Shown here: in pieces, positions 1 through 12,834 of the stretch
Layout: the number at the start of each line of letters is the position of its first letter
How positions within the stretch are numbered: the first letter of the stretch is position 1
DNA from: Synanceia verrucosa
Taxonomy: Eukaryota > Chordata > Actinopteri > Perciformes > Synanceiidae
DNA length: 64,000 nt
Direction of reading: 5' to 3'
Assembly: GCA_029721515.1 (NCBI GenBank)
Contig: CM056567.1
Span: 23,091,731-23,155,730, forward strand
The notes under the pieces: generated by a model
What the model was told of the DNA's origin: nothing
Database searches by the model: none
Seen by the model: the letters and a program-made list of their open reading frames with translations, nothing else
Translations under genes and position numbers: made by a program

Positions 1-389
1 TAATGAAGTAATGTAAGGTATCACTGTTGTAAAGTAATCCCATTACAGTTACTAATCAAAACATCATGTTATCTCTGTCTTTTCTGACTATCTGTATAAC
101 AGGAGGACAGAAAAACAGATTAATCATATCTTTTCCTGTTTGATCAACATTCATTGTGACTCTGACTTCAGTGCTGGAGCTCATGGACGAGTAGACAGAA
201 CAAAGATGGAGGAGCTGGTTAAGACGTCTTTAGAGGGTGGAATTATGAACATTACTGAGAATATGTTGCTCTAAAGGACCAGCATGTGATGGTGTGTAAA
301 GATTTTTACTGTGAAGGGCTATTTGGACGGATGTTCACTACTTACCAGGTGTGAGTCCATTGGGATTGTTCTGACACTGTGACTGGTGT
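1..389. other. No gene recognised
   Basis: I see no exon here. By position it should be intron or 3' flank of the minus-strand SACM1L gene, whose C-terminal exons were looked for and not found. Confidence 0.4.
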
Positions 390-2290
390 TAAGTGTTCAT
401 CAGAGTGACAGCCTGTGGGAAGAAACTGTCCCTGTGTCTGCTTGTTTTGGTGTACAGTGCTCTGTAGCGCCTACCAGAGGGAAAGAGTTGAAACGGTGTG
501 ATGGATCTGCAGAGATGCTTCCTGTTTCCTGACTCTGGACTCGTACAGGTCCTGGATGGAGGGCAGGCTGGGACCAACGATTCTCTCTGCAGTCGTAACA
601 GTCCATTGTAGTCTGTCCCTGTCCTGTTTGGTGGTCGACCCGAACCACACAGCGATGGAGGAACTAGAGATGCACTGATCCGATACCGGGATTGGATATC
701 AGCTCCGATATTGACTAATTAGCTGGATCGGATATCTGATGAATGACGACGATCCAGCATCCAGTCACTTCAATTCTGTTTGCAACGACGGTTACGTCAT
801 CACGCAGAGTAGGGCTGTGCAACTGACCTAATTTTGAAAACCCACTCCCACATCCTGCTACCCTCACTGATCACCGCAAACCCGCTACCCTCCGTGATCA
901 GTCAAACCCACTCTCCCTGCCACAATCCCGCTACTTTCCGTGATCACAGCAAACCCTCTACCCTCCACTACCCCTCACAATCACCACAACCCCGCCAATG
1001 ACTTGTCCTCTGGCATAAAATGTGCCCAAATTGGCGACACAGTGTTCTCTTAACAAGATTTGTGTCTGTTATTGAATCAAATCAAGTCAACAGAGCAGCG
1101 TAAACAACTATGGACAGTACTACATAAGAGGGGTGTGTCTGCTACAAGCACTGACTATTGAAACTGAACTCTGACTGTTTCCGCAATGCTTCTGTCTTTT
1201 ATGCCTGTGTATTGTGTGTTTATATATATTCAGTTTAATCAGGAGAAGCACTGAAACCTCGAAATAATTAATAACAATAATAAAAAAGTTCTAGCTTTAA
1301 AAACAGGATGTTACTAATATTACTGTTTATATTTCATATCAAACACCATATGCAGTGTTGTTTTCTGACAGAGAGAAATGATGAAGAAATGCATTGTGTA
1401 AATCAAAAATAATCGTTTGGATAATTGTGATTTAAATATTGACCAAAAAAATGGTGATCATCATTTTTCCATAAGGAAAAGTGTATGGAAGTGTATTTTG
1501 ATTTTGCTGCTCATGTACACTTTGTTATTTGTTCATAAATAAATTAAGTACATTTATATCTGTGTTCATTTGTTACCTTTTTTTGACAAAGCTAAATGTT
1601 TATGTCTAGCCTGATGCCTTCACTCACATGGTAAGGTATACAGTTCATTCATTCATCAGTAGTATCGGATCGGTATCGGGTATCTACCGATACGCTCAGC
1701 CCAGGTATCGGTATTGGGACTGGATTGCAAAAAACTGGATCGGTGCATCTCTAGGAGGAACAGAGAACAGACTGTATTATGGCGGTGTAAAACTGGATCA
1801 GCAGTTCCTAAGGCGGATTGGACTTCCTGAGTTGGCGCAGGAAATACATCCTCTGCTGGGCCTTTTTCCTGATGGTGTCGATGTTGGCCTCCCACTTCAG
1901 GTCCTGGGAGACTGCAGATCCCAGAAACCTGAAGGTTTCCACAGCAGACACTGTGCTGTTCAGAATGGGGAGGGGGCAGATTTGGGGGGTTTCTCCTAAA
2001 GTCCACTGTCATCTCCACATTTTTAAGAGCATTCAGCTCCAGGTTGTTCTGCCCACACCAGAGGGCCAGTTCCACTTCCTGTCTGTACGCAGACACTAAT
2101 AACGCTGATGACAGTTGTGTCGTCTGCAAACTTGAGTAGTTAAACAGTTGGGTGCAGTCATTAGTGTAAAGGGAGAAGAGCAGTGGGGAGAGCACACACT
2201 TCTGAGGGGGCATCAGCGCTGGGTGACCAGGTGCTGGATGTGATGCTCCCCAGCCACACCTGCTGCCTCCTGTCACTCAGGAAGATTGTA
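390..2290 (-). mobile_element. L2-type LINE 3' fragment, split by a hAT element
   Basis: On the minus strand the pieces 1762-2290 and 390-656 read as the C-terminal part of a non-LTR reverse transcriptase, with stretches such as CVLSPLLFSLYTNDCT, then WCGQNNLELN, then (in other frames) LFPSGRRYRALYTKTSRHR and FFPQAVTLMNT. Several frameshifts break it. The two halves are contiguous once the hAT element at 665-1753 and one target duplication are removed. It is 5'-truncated, as is usual for LINE insertions. Confidence 0.75.
665..1753. mobile_element. Non-autonomous hAT element with 8-bp target duplication
   Basis: It begins tagagatgcactgatcc and ends ggatcggtgcatctcta, which are inverted repeats with one mismatch. 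It is flanked by the exact 8-bp direct repeat ggaggaac at 657-664 and 1754-1761. Eight-base duplications and a TAGAG-type terminus are hAT hallmarks. No transposase frame is present, so it depends on another copy. It sits inside the LINE fragment. Confidence 0.88.
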
Positions 2291-2337
2291 ATCCATTGAC
2301 AGGTGGGAGAGTTTGGAGTGGAATTAAAGAGCAGAAA

Positions 2338-2975
2338 AGAGAGGTTTGCTGTCTGCCCTCCTTGTATTACATTTAAGAGCTTTACCTTGAAATGATCTGC
2401 TGTCTCTCCTCCTTTTATTACATTTAGGAGCTTTACCTTGAAATGATCTGCTGTCTGTCCTCCTTTTATTACATTTAGGAGCTTTACTTTGAAATGATCT
2501 GCTGTCTCTTCTCCTTTTATTACATTTAGGAGCTTTACCTTGAAATGATTTGCTGTCTGTCCTCCTTTTATTACATTTAGGAGCTTTACTTTGAAATGAT
2601 CTGCTGTCTGTCCTCCTTTTATTACATTTAGGAGCTTTACTTTGAAATGATCTGCTGTCTCTTCTCCTTTTATTACATTTAGGAGCTTTACTTTGAAATG
2701 ATCTGCTGTCTCTTCTCCTTTTATTACATTTAGGAGCTTTACCTTGAAATGATCTGCTGTCTCTCCTCCTTTTATGACTATAAGGAGCTTTACTTTGAAA
2801 TGATCTGCTGTCTGTCCTCCTTTTATTACAATAAGGAGCTTTACTTTGAAATGATCTGGTGTATGTCCTCCTTTTATTGCAACAAAGAGATTTACTTTGG
2901 AAAGATCTGGAGTTTGTCCTCCTTTTATTGCAATAATGAGCTTTACTTTGAAATGATCTGGTGTCTGTAGTGGAG
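2338..2975. repeat. 51-bp minisatellite in a SACM1L intron
   Basis: About 12 tandem copies of a 51-bp unit (gatctgctgtct ... gagctttaccttgaaat) begin just beyond the splice donor of the catalytic exon. Because 51 is a multiple of three, the minus strand stays open through the array and gives a 17-residue periodic peptide. The last plus-strand units (2770-2975) are the most diverged. Confidence 0.92.
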
Positions 2976-2985
2976 TTAAAAATAC

Positions 2986-3124
2986 CTGGAGCTGAGACTG
3001 CAGGGAGCGGCGTGCCAGTAGGCTCTGGATGACATTGGTCCGGTCCAGGCAGTCCATGCAGTTACTGCGGAAGGCTCCTCTCTGCTGGGTCACTGTCTTC
3101 CCTTCTGAGTTCACCATGAAGAAA
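2986..3124 (-). CDS. sacm1l: SACM1L catalytic exon (exon 13)
   Basis: This exon encodes the Sac-domain P-loop: RSNCMDCLDRTNVIQSLLAR. The acceptor is ctctag/TTTC and the donor CAG/GTATTT. It starts in phase 2 and ends in phase 0. The open frame continues into the neighbouring minisatellite, but the donor shows the exon ends before it. Confidence 0.93.
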
Positions 3125-6100
3125 CTAGAGACAAAGACAAGTCACAGCCGTCCTGCACAGTGCACAGTAAGAGATATGAGCCCACAAGAGCTACTGGTGA
3201 AGCTACCTGTATTCATCCTGTGTCTCAGCCACAGCATCCACTAAGATCTGGAGACGGTCCCACCTCATGTGGCTGCACTCTTTGTGGAAGTCAAAGGCTA
3301 TGTAACTGAGGACAGAGGAGATAAAGAGCTGCAGATTAATCACAGTTCTTCTTGTTAACATTCTATATTACATGGCATTACTGGCACTACTACTTGGTTA
3401 GGCCTCCCTCTACTGGTGCACAGATATATAGGTGTGGTCAAGCGCAGTGGGGAGTGGGTGACTGATGTGTTTGACCTGAAAGTAGGCTGTGTGGTCGAGG
3501 AGTGGTGAATTAAACATTAAACAGTCAAAATGATACAAAAGTCGTGTTCCTTGTGTGGAAGTCAACATTGGTAGCAGAGGATGGTTGGAGGATGGCTGCT
3601 AACTATAAAGTACCGCCGAGGTTGACGAAACCAGACCATATGAGTGTTGGAAAATTGGCGTTTGCAAACGAATGACTGAGTTGGACAAGAAAAAGCAGGC
3701 ACTCGCTGTGGCTTTGGGGCTGGAAGGAAGAGCCAGGGAAATTGCCATGGAAATTCCAGCAGGTGATCTGGACAATGACAACAGTATGGACACTTTGCTG
3801 GTGAAACTGGATGGTGTGTTTTTAAAGGAGGAAAAGGACCGGACATACGAAGCGCATTCCCATTTTGACCGCATAACAAAAGACAGTTCTGTTTCAATGG
3901 AAGATTACATCATTGACTTTGAACAGCATTACAACCGAATGAGAAGGTATAACATGACGCTGCCTGATGCCGTGTTAGCCTTTAAACTGTTGGACACAGC
4001 CTGTCTCAATGGAAAAAACAGACAGCTTGCACTTACAGCATGTACGGAGTTGAATTTCTCTTCAATGAAGTCCACGCTAAAATGGATCTTTGGAGGGAAA
4101 GCTCTAGGCTCTTCAAGCGCAATACAGCTGAACCAGGACGCAGCTTTCCTCCAAGATCAACAAGAAATGAAAAGTAAATGGAACGCAACGTTCAGAAGTG
4201 GTCAACAGAGGACATCGTTAGCAGGCACTAATCCACTGGTTAAGTTTGGCAGGTGGTCGAGGTGTGCTGTGTGTCAGAGCACATTTCACTGGGCCAAGGA
4301 CTGCCCCCACAAGAGGAACGAACAAGTAAGATTAACTGAAGATGAAAATGTGGATGAAGTTAACGTCACCTTGTTAACAGAGGACCCCATGTCTGACTCT
4401 GAGATCCTTCCTACTGAATCCCTGGGGTCAACCATCATAGACACTGCATGCACCCGCACAGTATGTGGTGAGAAGTGGCAAGGAAGCTATATTAATATCT
4501 CCGTCAAGAGCAAGTAAATAAGCTAATGAAAATAGAGAAACCAAGTTTTAGGCCATTTCACTTTGGAGATGGGAATTATATTCCACCAAAAAAGTGTGGC
4601 TACCAGCTAAAATAGGACAGACAAAATGTGATGTTGAAACAGAACCTGTCAAAGCTGACATTCCCCTGTTACTGACTAAAACATCCCTTAAAGAGGGCAG
4701 GAGCTGTTCTGGACATGGAACATGACAGAGTGGTGATGTTTAAGCAACCAGTTCCCCTGGAGTTCACCAGCTCAGGACGCTACTGCATGGATAGAAGAGA
4801 CAATGATGACACAAGGGATCAAATTAAAGATGTGGTACAGCAGCAACAGCTGTTAGTGACTGAAAATATGTCTCCAGATGAAAAGCACAAAATATTGTTC
4901 AAGCTTCATAAACAGTTTGGCCATGCATCAGCAGACAGGCTGCAGAAGCTCATTCAAAGCTCAGGGAAGGGGAACAAAGAAAAGGGCTGCCTCACTATTC
5001 TGCAACCGATAGTATATGATTGCGATGTATGTCAGAGATAACTAAGCCGAAGCCAGTTGTTGGCCTGCCCCTAGCTTCGGAATATAATGAGACAGTGGCT
5101 GTGGACCTGCACGAGCTGGAGCCAAATGTATGGTACCTACATATCACTGACTAGTTCACTTGTTTCAGTGCAGGAAGTATAGTGAAGACAAAAAAGTCCT
5201 CTGAACTCCTTTATTCACACTTGGATAAGTGTTCATGGACCTCCACGGCATCTCTTCAGCGACAATGGTGGGAAATTTAACAGTGAAGAGTTCAGAGACA
5301 TGGTGGAGAATTTCAACATGGAGATCAGGACAACAGCAGGATACAGTCCCTGGAGCAATGGACTGTTGGAAAGACACAACCAGGCTCTCACAGACATCAT
5401 CCTTAAGGCGTAAAGGGACAATGTGTGTGACTGGCAGACTGCCCTAGACTGGGCCCTTATGGCTAAAAACTGAATGCATAGTGCCCATGGTTATAGCCCA
5501 CATCAACTGGTATTTAGTCAAAATCCTAACCTTCCCTCTGTACTCGTTGATAAGTTACCTGTACTGGACGGCACAACAGTGAGGGCTCAGGTAGGAGAAC
5601 ACATATCAGCTTTACATGCCTCTAGGAAAGCCTTTACAGAAGCTGAATGTTCAGAGAGGTTAAGGAGGGCGCTGTGTAAACAGCTCAGGACCTCAGATGA
5701 AAAATACGTGATAGGGGATAAAGTCTATTACAAACGAGTAGACAGTGCAGAGTGGAAGGGTCCAGGGGTTGTTACTGGTCAGGATGGAGCTGTTGTGTTT
5801 GTAAGACACGGAGATATCCTTGTTGAGTGCATCACTCAAGGCTGAATAAAGTACAAAGAGAAGTTCAGGATGAACCTACTGTACAAGCTCATGTTCACAG
5901 TGATCGTTTAAGGCTAAATAAGATACACAGAGATGTTCAAGGTGAACAAACTGTACAAGCACATGTTCACAGTGAAGTTAGAAGTGAAGAGAATGCACGA
6001 GCTAAAAGATGCTCAGTCAGTGAACAAACCACAGACAGCAATAATGAACAGAATAGGGACAGAGAAACTGCTACAGGAGAAAGGACACAAACTGAGACTG

Positions 6101-9100
6101 AGCACTCCAAATTACTCCAAATGTAAAGCTCAAAACTGGACAGACTGCAATCTTTACAAAAAGAGATGAAGGTGCCCTACAGTCATGGTCAAACATTTAC
6201 ATTTACATACATACATTACATACATTACATACATTTACTTGTAAAGAACATAATGTCATGGCTCTCTTGAGTTTCCAGTTATTTCTACAACTCTGATTTT
6301 TCTCTGATAGAGTGATTGGAACAGATACTTCTTTGTCACAAAACACATTCATGAAGTTTGGTTCTTTTATAACTTTATTATGGATCAACTGAAAATGTGA
6401 CTAAATCTGCTGGGTCAAAAATATACACACAGCAACGCTAATATTTGGTTACATGTTTCTTGGCCATTTTCACTTCAGTTAGGCTCTTTTGGTAGCCATC
6501 CACAAGCTTCTGGTTGAATCTTTGACCACTCCTCTTGACAGAATTGGTGCAGTTCAGTTAAATTTGTTAACTTGTTTCTTAAGCATTGTCCACATGTTCT
6601 CAATGGGGTTTAAGTCAGGACTTTGGGAAGGTCATTCTAAAACCTTAATCCTAGTCTGATTTAGCCATTCCATTACCACTTTTGATGTGTGTTTGGGGCC
6701 CTGCGATGAGGTGGCGACTTGTCCAGGGTGTACCCTGCCTTCCGCCCTAAGACAACTGGGACAGGCTCCAGCCCCCCCGCGACCCTATGAGGATAAGCGG
6801 TAGATAATGGATGGATGGATGTGTGTTTGGGGTCATTGTCCTGTTGGAACACCCAACTGCGCCCAAGACCCAACCTTGATGATTTTAGGTTATCTTGAAG
6901 AATTTGAAGGTAATCCTCCATCTTCATTATCCCATTTACTCTCTGTAAAGCACCAGTTCCACAGCATAATACTACCACCACCGTGCTTGATGGTAGGCAT
7001 GGTGTTAAAGGCCTCACCTTTTCTCCTCCAAACATAACTGCTGGATATTATGGACAATGCCAGCCACACTCTACACACCGTCATCAGCAACCAGAGGAGC
7101 CTGTTCAGTGAAAGACTGCTCCTTCCCAAGTGTCGGACCAACAGGCTCAAGAACTCTTTTGTCCATCATGCCATCACACTCTACAACTCCTCACTTGGGG
7201 GGAGGAGGACATAAAGTACAGAGGACAGTAGGGAAGGGGGGTAGCCATTCACACCTACTTGTGCAACAAATGCACACACAGAAATGGAAACTTTTCCATT
7301 TCCTCACTCTCTTCCATGGTGCAATAATTTCAACTTAACCATACTCCATATTGAGCCATATTCAGCTCTTTATATTTATATTTTATATTTTGTATATAAT
7401 TGTCTACTGTTTATTTTTTTATCAGTGTGCTGCTTCTTTCTATCTGTGTGCTGCTGGAAATTTAAAATTTCCCTGAGGGGGGTCATCCCAAGGGGATCGA
7501 TAAAGTTAAGTCTAAGTCTAAGTCTATTGCTGGGCATTGTGGCCAAACAGCCGGATTTTTGTTTGGTCTGACCACAGAACTTTCCTCCAGAAGCTCTTAT
7601 CTTTGTCCATGTGATCAGCAGCAAACTTCAGTTGAGCCTTAAGGTGCTGCTTTTGGATCAAGGGCTTCCTTCTTGCACGGCAGCCTCTCAGTCCATGGTG
7701 ATGCAAAACACACTTGACTGTGGACACTGACACCTGTGTTCCAGCAGCTTCTAATTCTTGGCAGATCTGCTTTTTGGTGGTTCTCGGTTGACTCTTCACC
7801 CTCCTGACCAATTTTCTCTCAGCAGCAGGTGATAGCTTGCATTGTCTTCCTGATCGTGGCAGTGACAAAACAGTGCCATGCACTTTATACTTACAAACAG
7901 TTGTTTGCACTGTTGCTCTTGGGACCTGCAGCTGCTTTGAAATGGCTCCGAGTGACTTTCCTGACTTGTTCAAGTCAATGATTCACTTTTTCAGATCCGT
8001 GCTGAGCTCCTTTGACTTTCCATTGTAGTGTTTGTGGGTGTTTGTATCCAGTGAGCCCTATTTAAATGGCCTCAGAGAAGTCACCAGCTGTAGTCACTCA
8101 TGATCACTCACAAGAAGTTAAGAAGCCATGCTATGAAGCTCATTTCATTGCCACTACTTTCTAAGTCACCAAAATTGCTAATTCATGTTGCTGTATGTAT
8201 ATTTTTGACCCAGCAGATTTGGTCACATTTTCAGTTGACTCATAATAAAGTCATAAAAGAACCAAACTTCATGAATGTTTTTTGTGACAAAGAAGTATCT
8301 GTTCCAATCACTCTATCAGAGAAAAATCAAAGTTGTAGAAATAACTGGAAACTCAAGAGAGCCATGACATTATGTTCTTTATAAGTGTATGTCCCCGCGA
8401 CCCTATGAGGATAAGCGGTAGATAATGGATGGATGGATAAGTGTATGTAAACTTTTGACCACGACTGTATGTAAAGCGAAAGTGCGTGGCAGAGCAGGCA
8501 AGGCTACAGGGCAATACAAAAATTGGTATAACTTGCAGCATATTGAATCTGATGGCAATGATTGGCAAAAGGAAGCAGTCGATATGTCAGGTGTTGATGG
8601 TCTCCACATTGAACCAGAAGTCAGGGATGCCGATGTACTGGTTACAAAAGACATATCAATTGATGCAGCTTAACAGGAAGAGATTAAGAGCTGGCATAAT
8701 AATGATGTTTTTGAGGAAGTATTAGATAAAGGCCAAAGGCGTATTTCCAATAGATTGGTTTATACTCTCAAAGAAACTGACAAAGGTATAGTGCCTAAAG
8801 CCTGACTTGTAGCCAGTGGCTTTGAAGAGTTTAATATCCAAGATCTACAGAAATATTCACTAACTTGTGCCTCTGAATCACTAAGGCGACTGTTAAGAGT
8901 GATTATTCAAAATCAGTAGAAAGTCCATTCTAGGGACATAAAATCAGCCTTTTTGCAAGGCACGGCATTGTCAAGGGACATTTACGTCTGTCCACCCCGA
9001 GTGAAAGAATTCATGCAGGACACGGGGTAAAGTGTCACAAGTGGATCCTGCAGTCTTTTACTGGTTAGATGAGCAATGCAAAGTTACAGGTGTGCTTGCA

Positions 9101-11090
9101 TGTCATGTGGATGATTTTCTGTGGACAGGTTCACCAGACTTTTCCACTAATGTGATCCCTCATCAGCATTCCATGTGGGGAGGGAGGAGTGCAACAATTT
9201 TCGCTATGTAGGAATGGATACTGTTACTGTTAATGGTGTCATACAGATGCATCAGCACAGCTATATTGAAAACCTGCAACCCATCCACATGCAACCAGCA
9301 CGTGCTGTACAGAGAGATTCATCTGTTAGTGAAATAGAAAGAGAGCAACTTAGATCTAAAAACAGTCAGATTCTATGGGTTGCAAAGCAGACAAGGCCTG
9401 ATGTAATGTTTGATTCTTGTTGTTTGGCATCTTTGGCATCAAATAAGGAAATTGAGATACTCAAAGCTGAGAAGGGTTGAAGAGGTACAAAAAAAGTACC
9501 TAGTACAGGTACCAGGTACTAGTGGAAAAGCACCTCAACCGTGTAGAGCCGTGTGGTACCATACCGCTCCTATGGAAAAGCGCCATAAATAGTGTTGCGC
9601 TGAGAAGCAGCTGCAGAGTGACACCTGGTGGTCAAACTCAGTACATCTCCCTAACCCTAACAGCATAAAAAGGTCAGGGGTCATGAAGAAATCTGATTAC
9701 TACCCTGCTGCATTTATACACAGATTTTCAGCTGCCAGGTTATTACAGTGCTTGTGAACAGGTTCACTGGTACCTGAAGTCACCTGGTTACTAAAGCGCA
9801 TGTAAATGACACCATAAGAGACCATGCACTTCATGAAGAGAAAAACTAGAAGGAACATAGAGTGACACTGACCTTAGCATACCATTGTTCATGCCAGAAA
9901 CCATCTTGGCAAAGGCCTGTTCTAGTGGCTTCTCTGAGCCTTTCTGATTCACCTGGAAAGAACAAGAAAATACTAAATTTCCTCGTACTTCCTGAAGCTA
10001 CTGCTTGAACAAATCATTTAAAAAAAAGCTTGAAAAGGATGCTCACCAGGTTCAGGACAGTTTGTTTCCCATAGATGAGGAGCTGAGAGTCAAAATGCCT
10101 CTGAAAGCCATCCATCTACACAACAGTTTCAAGCGGTTAGCACCACATTTTCACACCTTTCCACCCAAAAGCTCACAGAAAGAAACAAAATGAAAAGGCC
10201 TGCTCTTACGTGATTGGTGGTTTTGTTGATTATAGGTTTAGGTTTGTATTTGAGGTTGGGCCTCTGACTCCAGTAAAATGGGATGGAGCCTCGTGTCTAG
10301 AGAAAATAAAAGCAAATGTGAGAAGGTGCACAAATTTCAGAAATGAGCAAAACACTGACCTTAAACAGGAACACCTATAAAAGCGGCCTTCAGACAGTCC
10401 ATAATGTAGGATATCATGAACACACCAAAGCAGCATTTTTAAAATCTCAATAACTGAAATTCATAGACTTAGTAGATTTCAAAACAGCACACATTCTCTA
10501 TAAGGCAAGACATAATCTACTTCCTGGTAATATTCAAAAAATGTTTGCAGATAGAGAAAGGGGGTATGAATTGAGAGGGACTTTGAATATGAAAACAACC
10601 AATTGTGCACACTAAACTGAAAAGCATGTGTATATACATCTGTGAGGTCAAGCTATAGAATAGTTTACCAGATGAGAAAAAAGAAAGAAAATATCTTGTG
10701 TATTTCAAAAAGAATCACAAAAAAACTTATTCTCCAGAGGTACGGACTGGATGGTAAAGATAAAGTGTAAGCAATGGTAATGGAGAATAACAATGTATGG
10801 ATTATAAGGAAAGAAGCTTCTATTTCTCTGGATGGCAGTGATGAAGTGTGAGTAATAATGGAGTATAAGGGTGTATGGATTACAAGGATAAATGCTTGTA
10901 TTTTTTCTGAAGTTGTCTAACTGACGAGTCAAAGAGCAAAAATTTTGTTAAACTTAAAAAAAAAGAAACAAACAAAAAAAAACAACCTTATTCTGGAGAG
11001 GTATGGACAAGATGGTAGTGATAAAATGCATGTATTTCTCATTTGGTTGTTTATGTAAATATAATTAGACTATTGCAATTTTCTACACAC

Positions 11091-11149
<59 letters not shown>

Positions 11150-12778
11150 CATACAGTCATGGAAAAAATTATTAGACCACCCTTGTTTTCTTCAATTTCT
11201 TGTTAATTTTAATGCCTGGCTCAACTAAAGGTACATTTGTTTGGACAATTATAATGATAACAACAAAAATAGCTCATGAGAGTTTAATTTAAGAACTAAG
11301 GATTATTCATTTTCCATGGTTTTCTTGATAATAACCAAAATTACTTAAATTCTTACATCAATAGCTATGGCATTGTACCGCCAAAAACACTACTTTCAAG
11401 CATTCCATGTTTTCTTTTCTGTTTGCTTTAAACACATGATACACACAAGAGTTAATACTTGATTGCATAACCATTGTTTTTGATGACTGCAGCCATGCGT
11501 CTTGGCATGCTCTCCACCAGCTTCTGACATTGTTCTGCTGTCACAGCAGCCCATTCCTGTTGGACAAATTCAAACAAATTTTCTTTGTTTTTGGGCTTGT
11601 GGTTCTCCATTTTGAGTTTGATGATTTTCCACAGGTTTTCAATTGGATTAAGATCTGGTGATTGAGCAGGCCAAGGCATGGTGCGAATGTTGTGGTTCTC
11701 CATCCAGGCTTTAACTGACCTTGCCGTGTGGCAAGGGGCATTGTCTTGTTGGAAAATCCAGTCATTCGAGGCAGGAAAGAGTTTTCCAGCTGATGGAAGA
11801 AGACTGTTTTCAAGGGTAGTCCTGTACTTGACCTGGTTCATTCAGCCTTCACACAATTGCATTTGCCCTGTTCCACTCAGACTGAAACAACCCCAGATCA
11901 TGACTGATCCACCCCCATGTTTTACTGTAGGGGCAAGACAGTCTGGGTTGTAAGCTTCTCCAGGCTTCCTCCTAACCAGTAAGTTGGCTGGAGTGGGCAT
12001 CAATTCAAAATTGGATTCATCTCTATGGAGGTCTGACGACGATTCCTGACACAGGAACGGATGAGTGCACGGTCATCTCGTGGGGTAGAAAGACGTTTCC
12101 TGCCACGGCCAGGTAGCAATTTGGTAGTGCCATGTTCAGCTTGTTTTTTTTGTTGTAATGAACGGCTGTCTTGGAGATCTTCAGTTTTTTCGCTACCTGT
12201 CTCTCACTCATGCCAATTTCCAGCAGTGCCAAGATGGCTGCCTTTGTTGCTTCACATAATTCTTTTGTTTTAGGCATTATGTGAGAGCTGACAACTTCTG
12301 AGTTGTGCTACGGCTTGAATGTAAGCAGGAAACCACTCTAGGCCTTTGCATGTGCAGTGCTGCTTGTGACATGAAATGGCCTCTTATATACCCTGGGAAT
12401 CAATTAAGCTTAAGAATGTCAAATAGGACATAAAGTATTATGTGACCAGCTGCATTTTTTGTTGTGTTCATTGTATTATACGTTTAGTGGTACCAGATAT
12501 TAGAATGAACAAGAAATTGAAGAAAACAAGGGTGGTCTAATAATTTTTTCCATGACTGTATATACACATATATATAAATATATACATATACACACATATA
12601 TATACACATATATGTATATATGTGTATAAACGTATATACACATATATACATACACATATGTATATATTTATATACATATGTGTATATATGAATATGTATA
12701 TATACACACATGTATATACATATACATGTGTATATATACATATATATATACACACATATATACATACGTGTATATGTA

Positions 12779-12834
<56 letters not shown>

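Larger units (their letters stand above)
6180..8467 (-). mobile_element. Tc1-like transposon with long inverted repeats, inactive
   Basis: The ends are cagtcatggtcaaa and tttgaccacgactg, with TA on both sides at 6178-6179 and 8468-8469. Terminal inverted repeats extend for roughly 240 bp each (to about 6430, from about 8195), in the style of IR/DR Tc1 elements. The minus strand encodes a broken Tc1 transposase: an N-terminal part at 7524-7973 (helix-turn-helix start MNKSGKSLGAISKQLQVPRA), then SWVFQQDNDPKHTS at 6790-6920. Three later insertions lie inside it. Confidence 0.9.
3390..9479 (+). mobile_element. Degraded Ty1/copia-type LTR retroelement, interrupted by a Tc1-like transposon
   Basis: The domain order is gag with zinc knuckle, protease, integrase, then reverse transcriptase, which is the copia order. 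A probable LTR end lies near 3567, followed by a primer-binding site. The left edge of the LTR is a guess because no second LTR was found; the element is truncated at or before 9479. Many stops and frameshifts show it is dead. The transposon at 6180-8467 splits it between the integrase tail and the RT region. It lies in the SACM1L intron between exons 12 and 11, on the opposite strand. Confidence 0.83.

Noticed and set aside
2161..2985. A 318-residue protein made of SACM1L catalytic exon plus 17-residue repeats
   Set aside because: A good splice donor (CAG/GTATTT) ends the exon at 2986; the rest is an intronic minisatellite.
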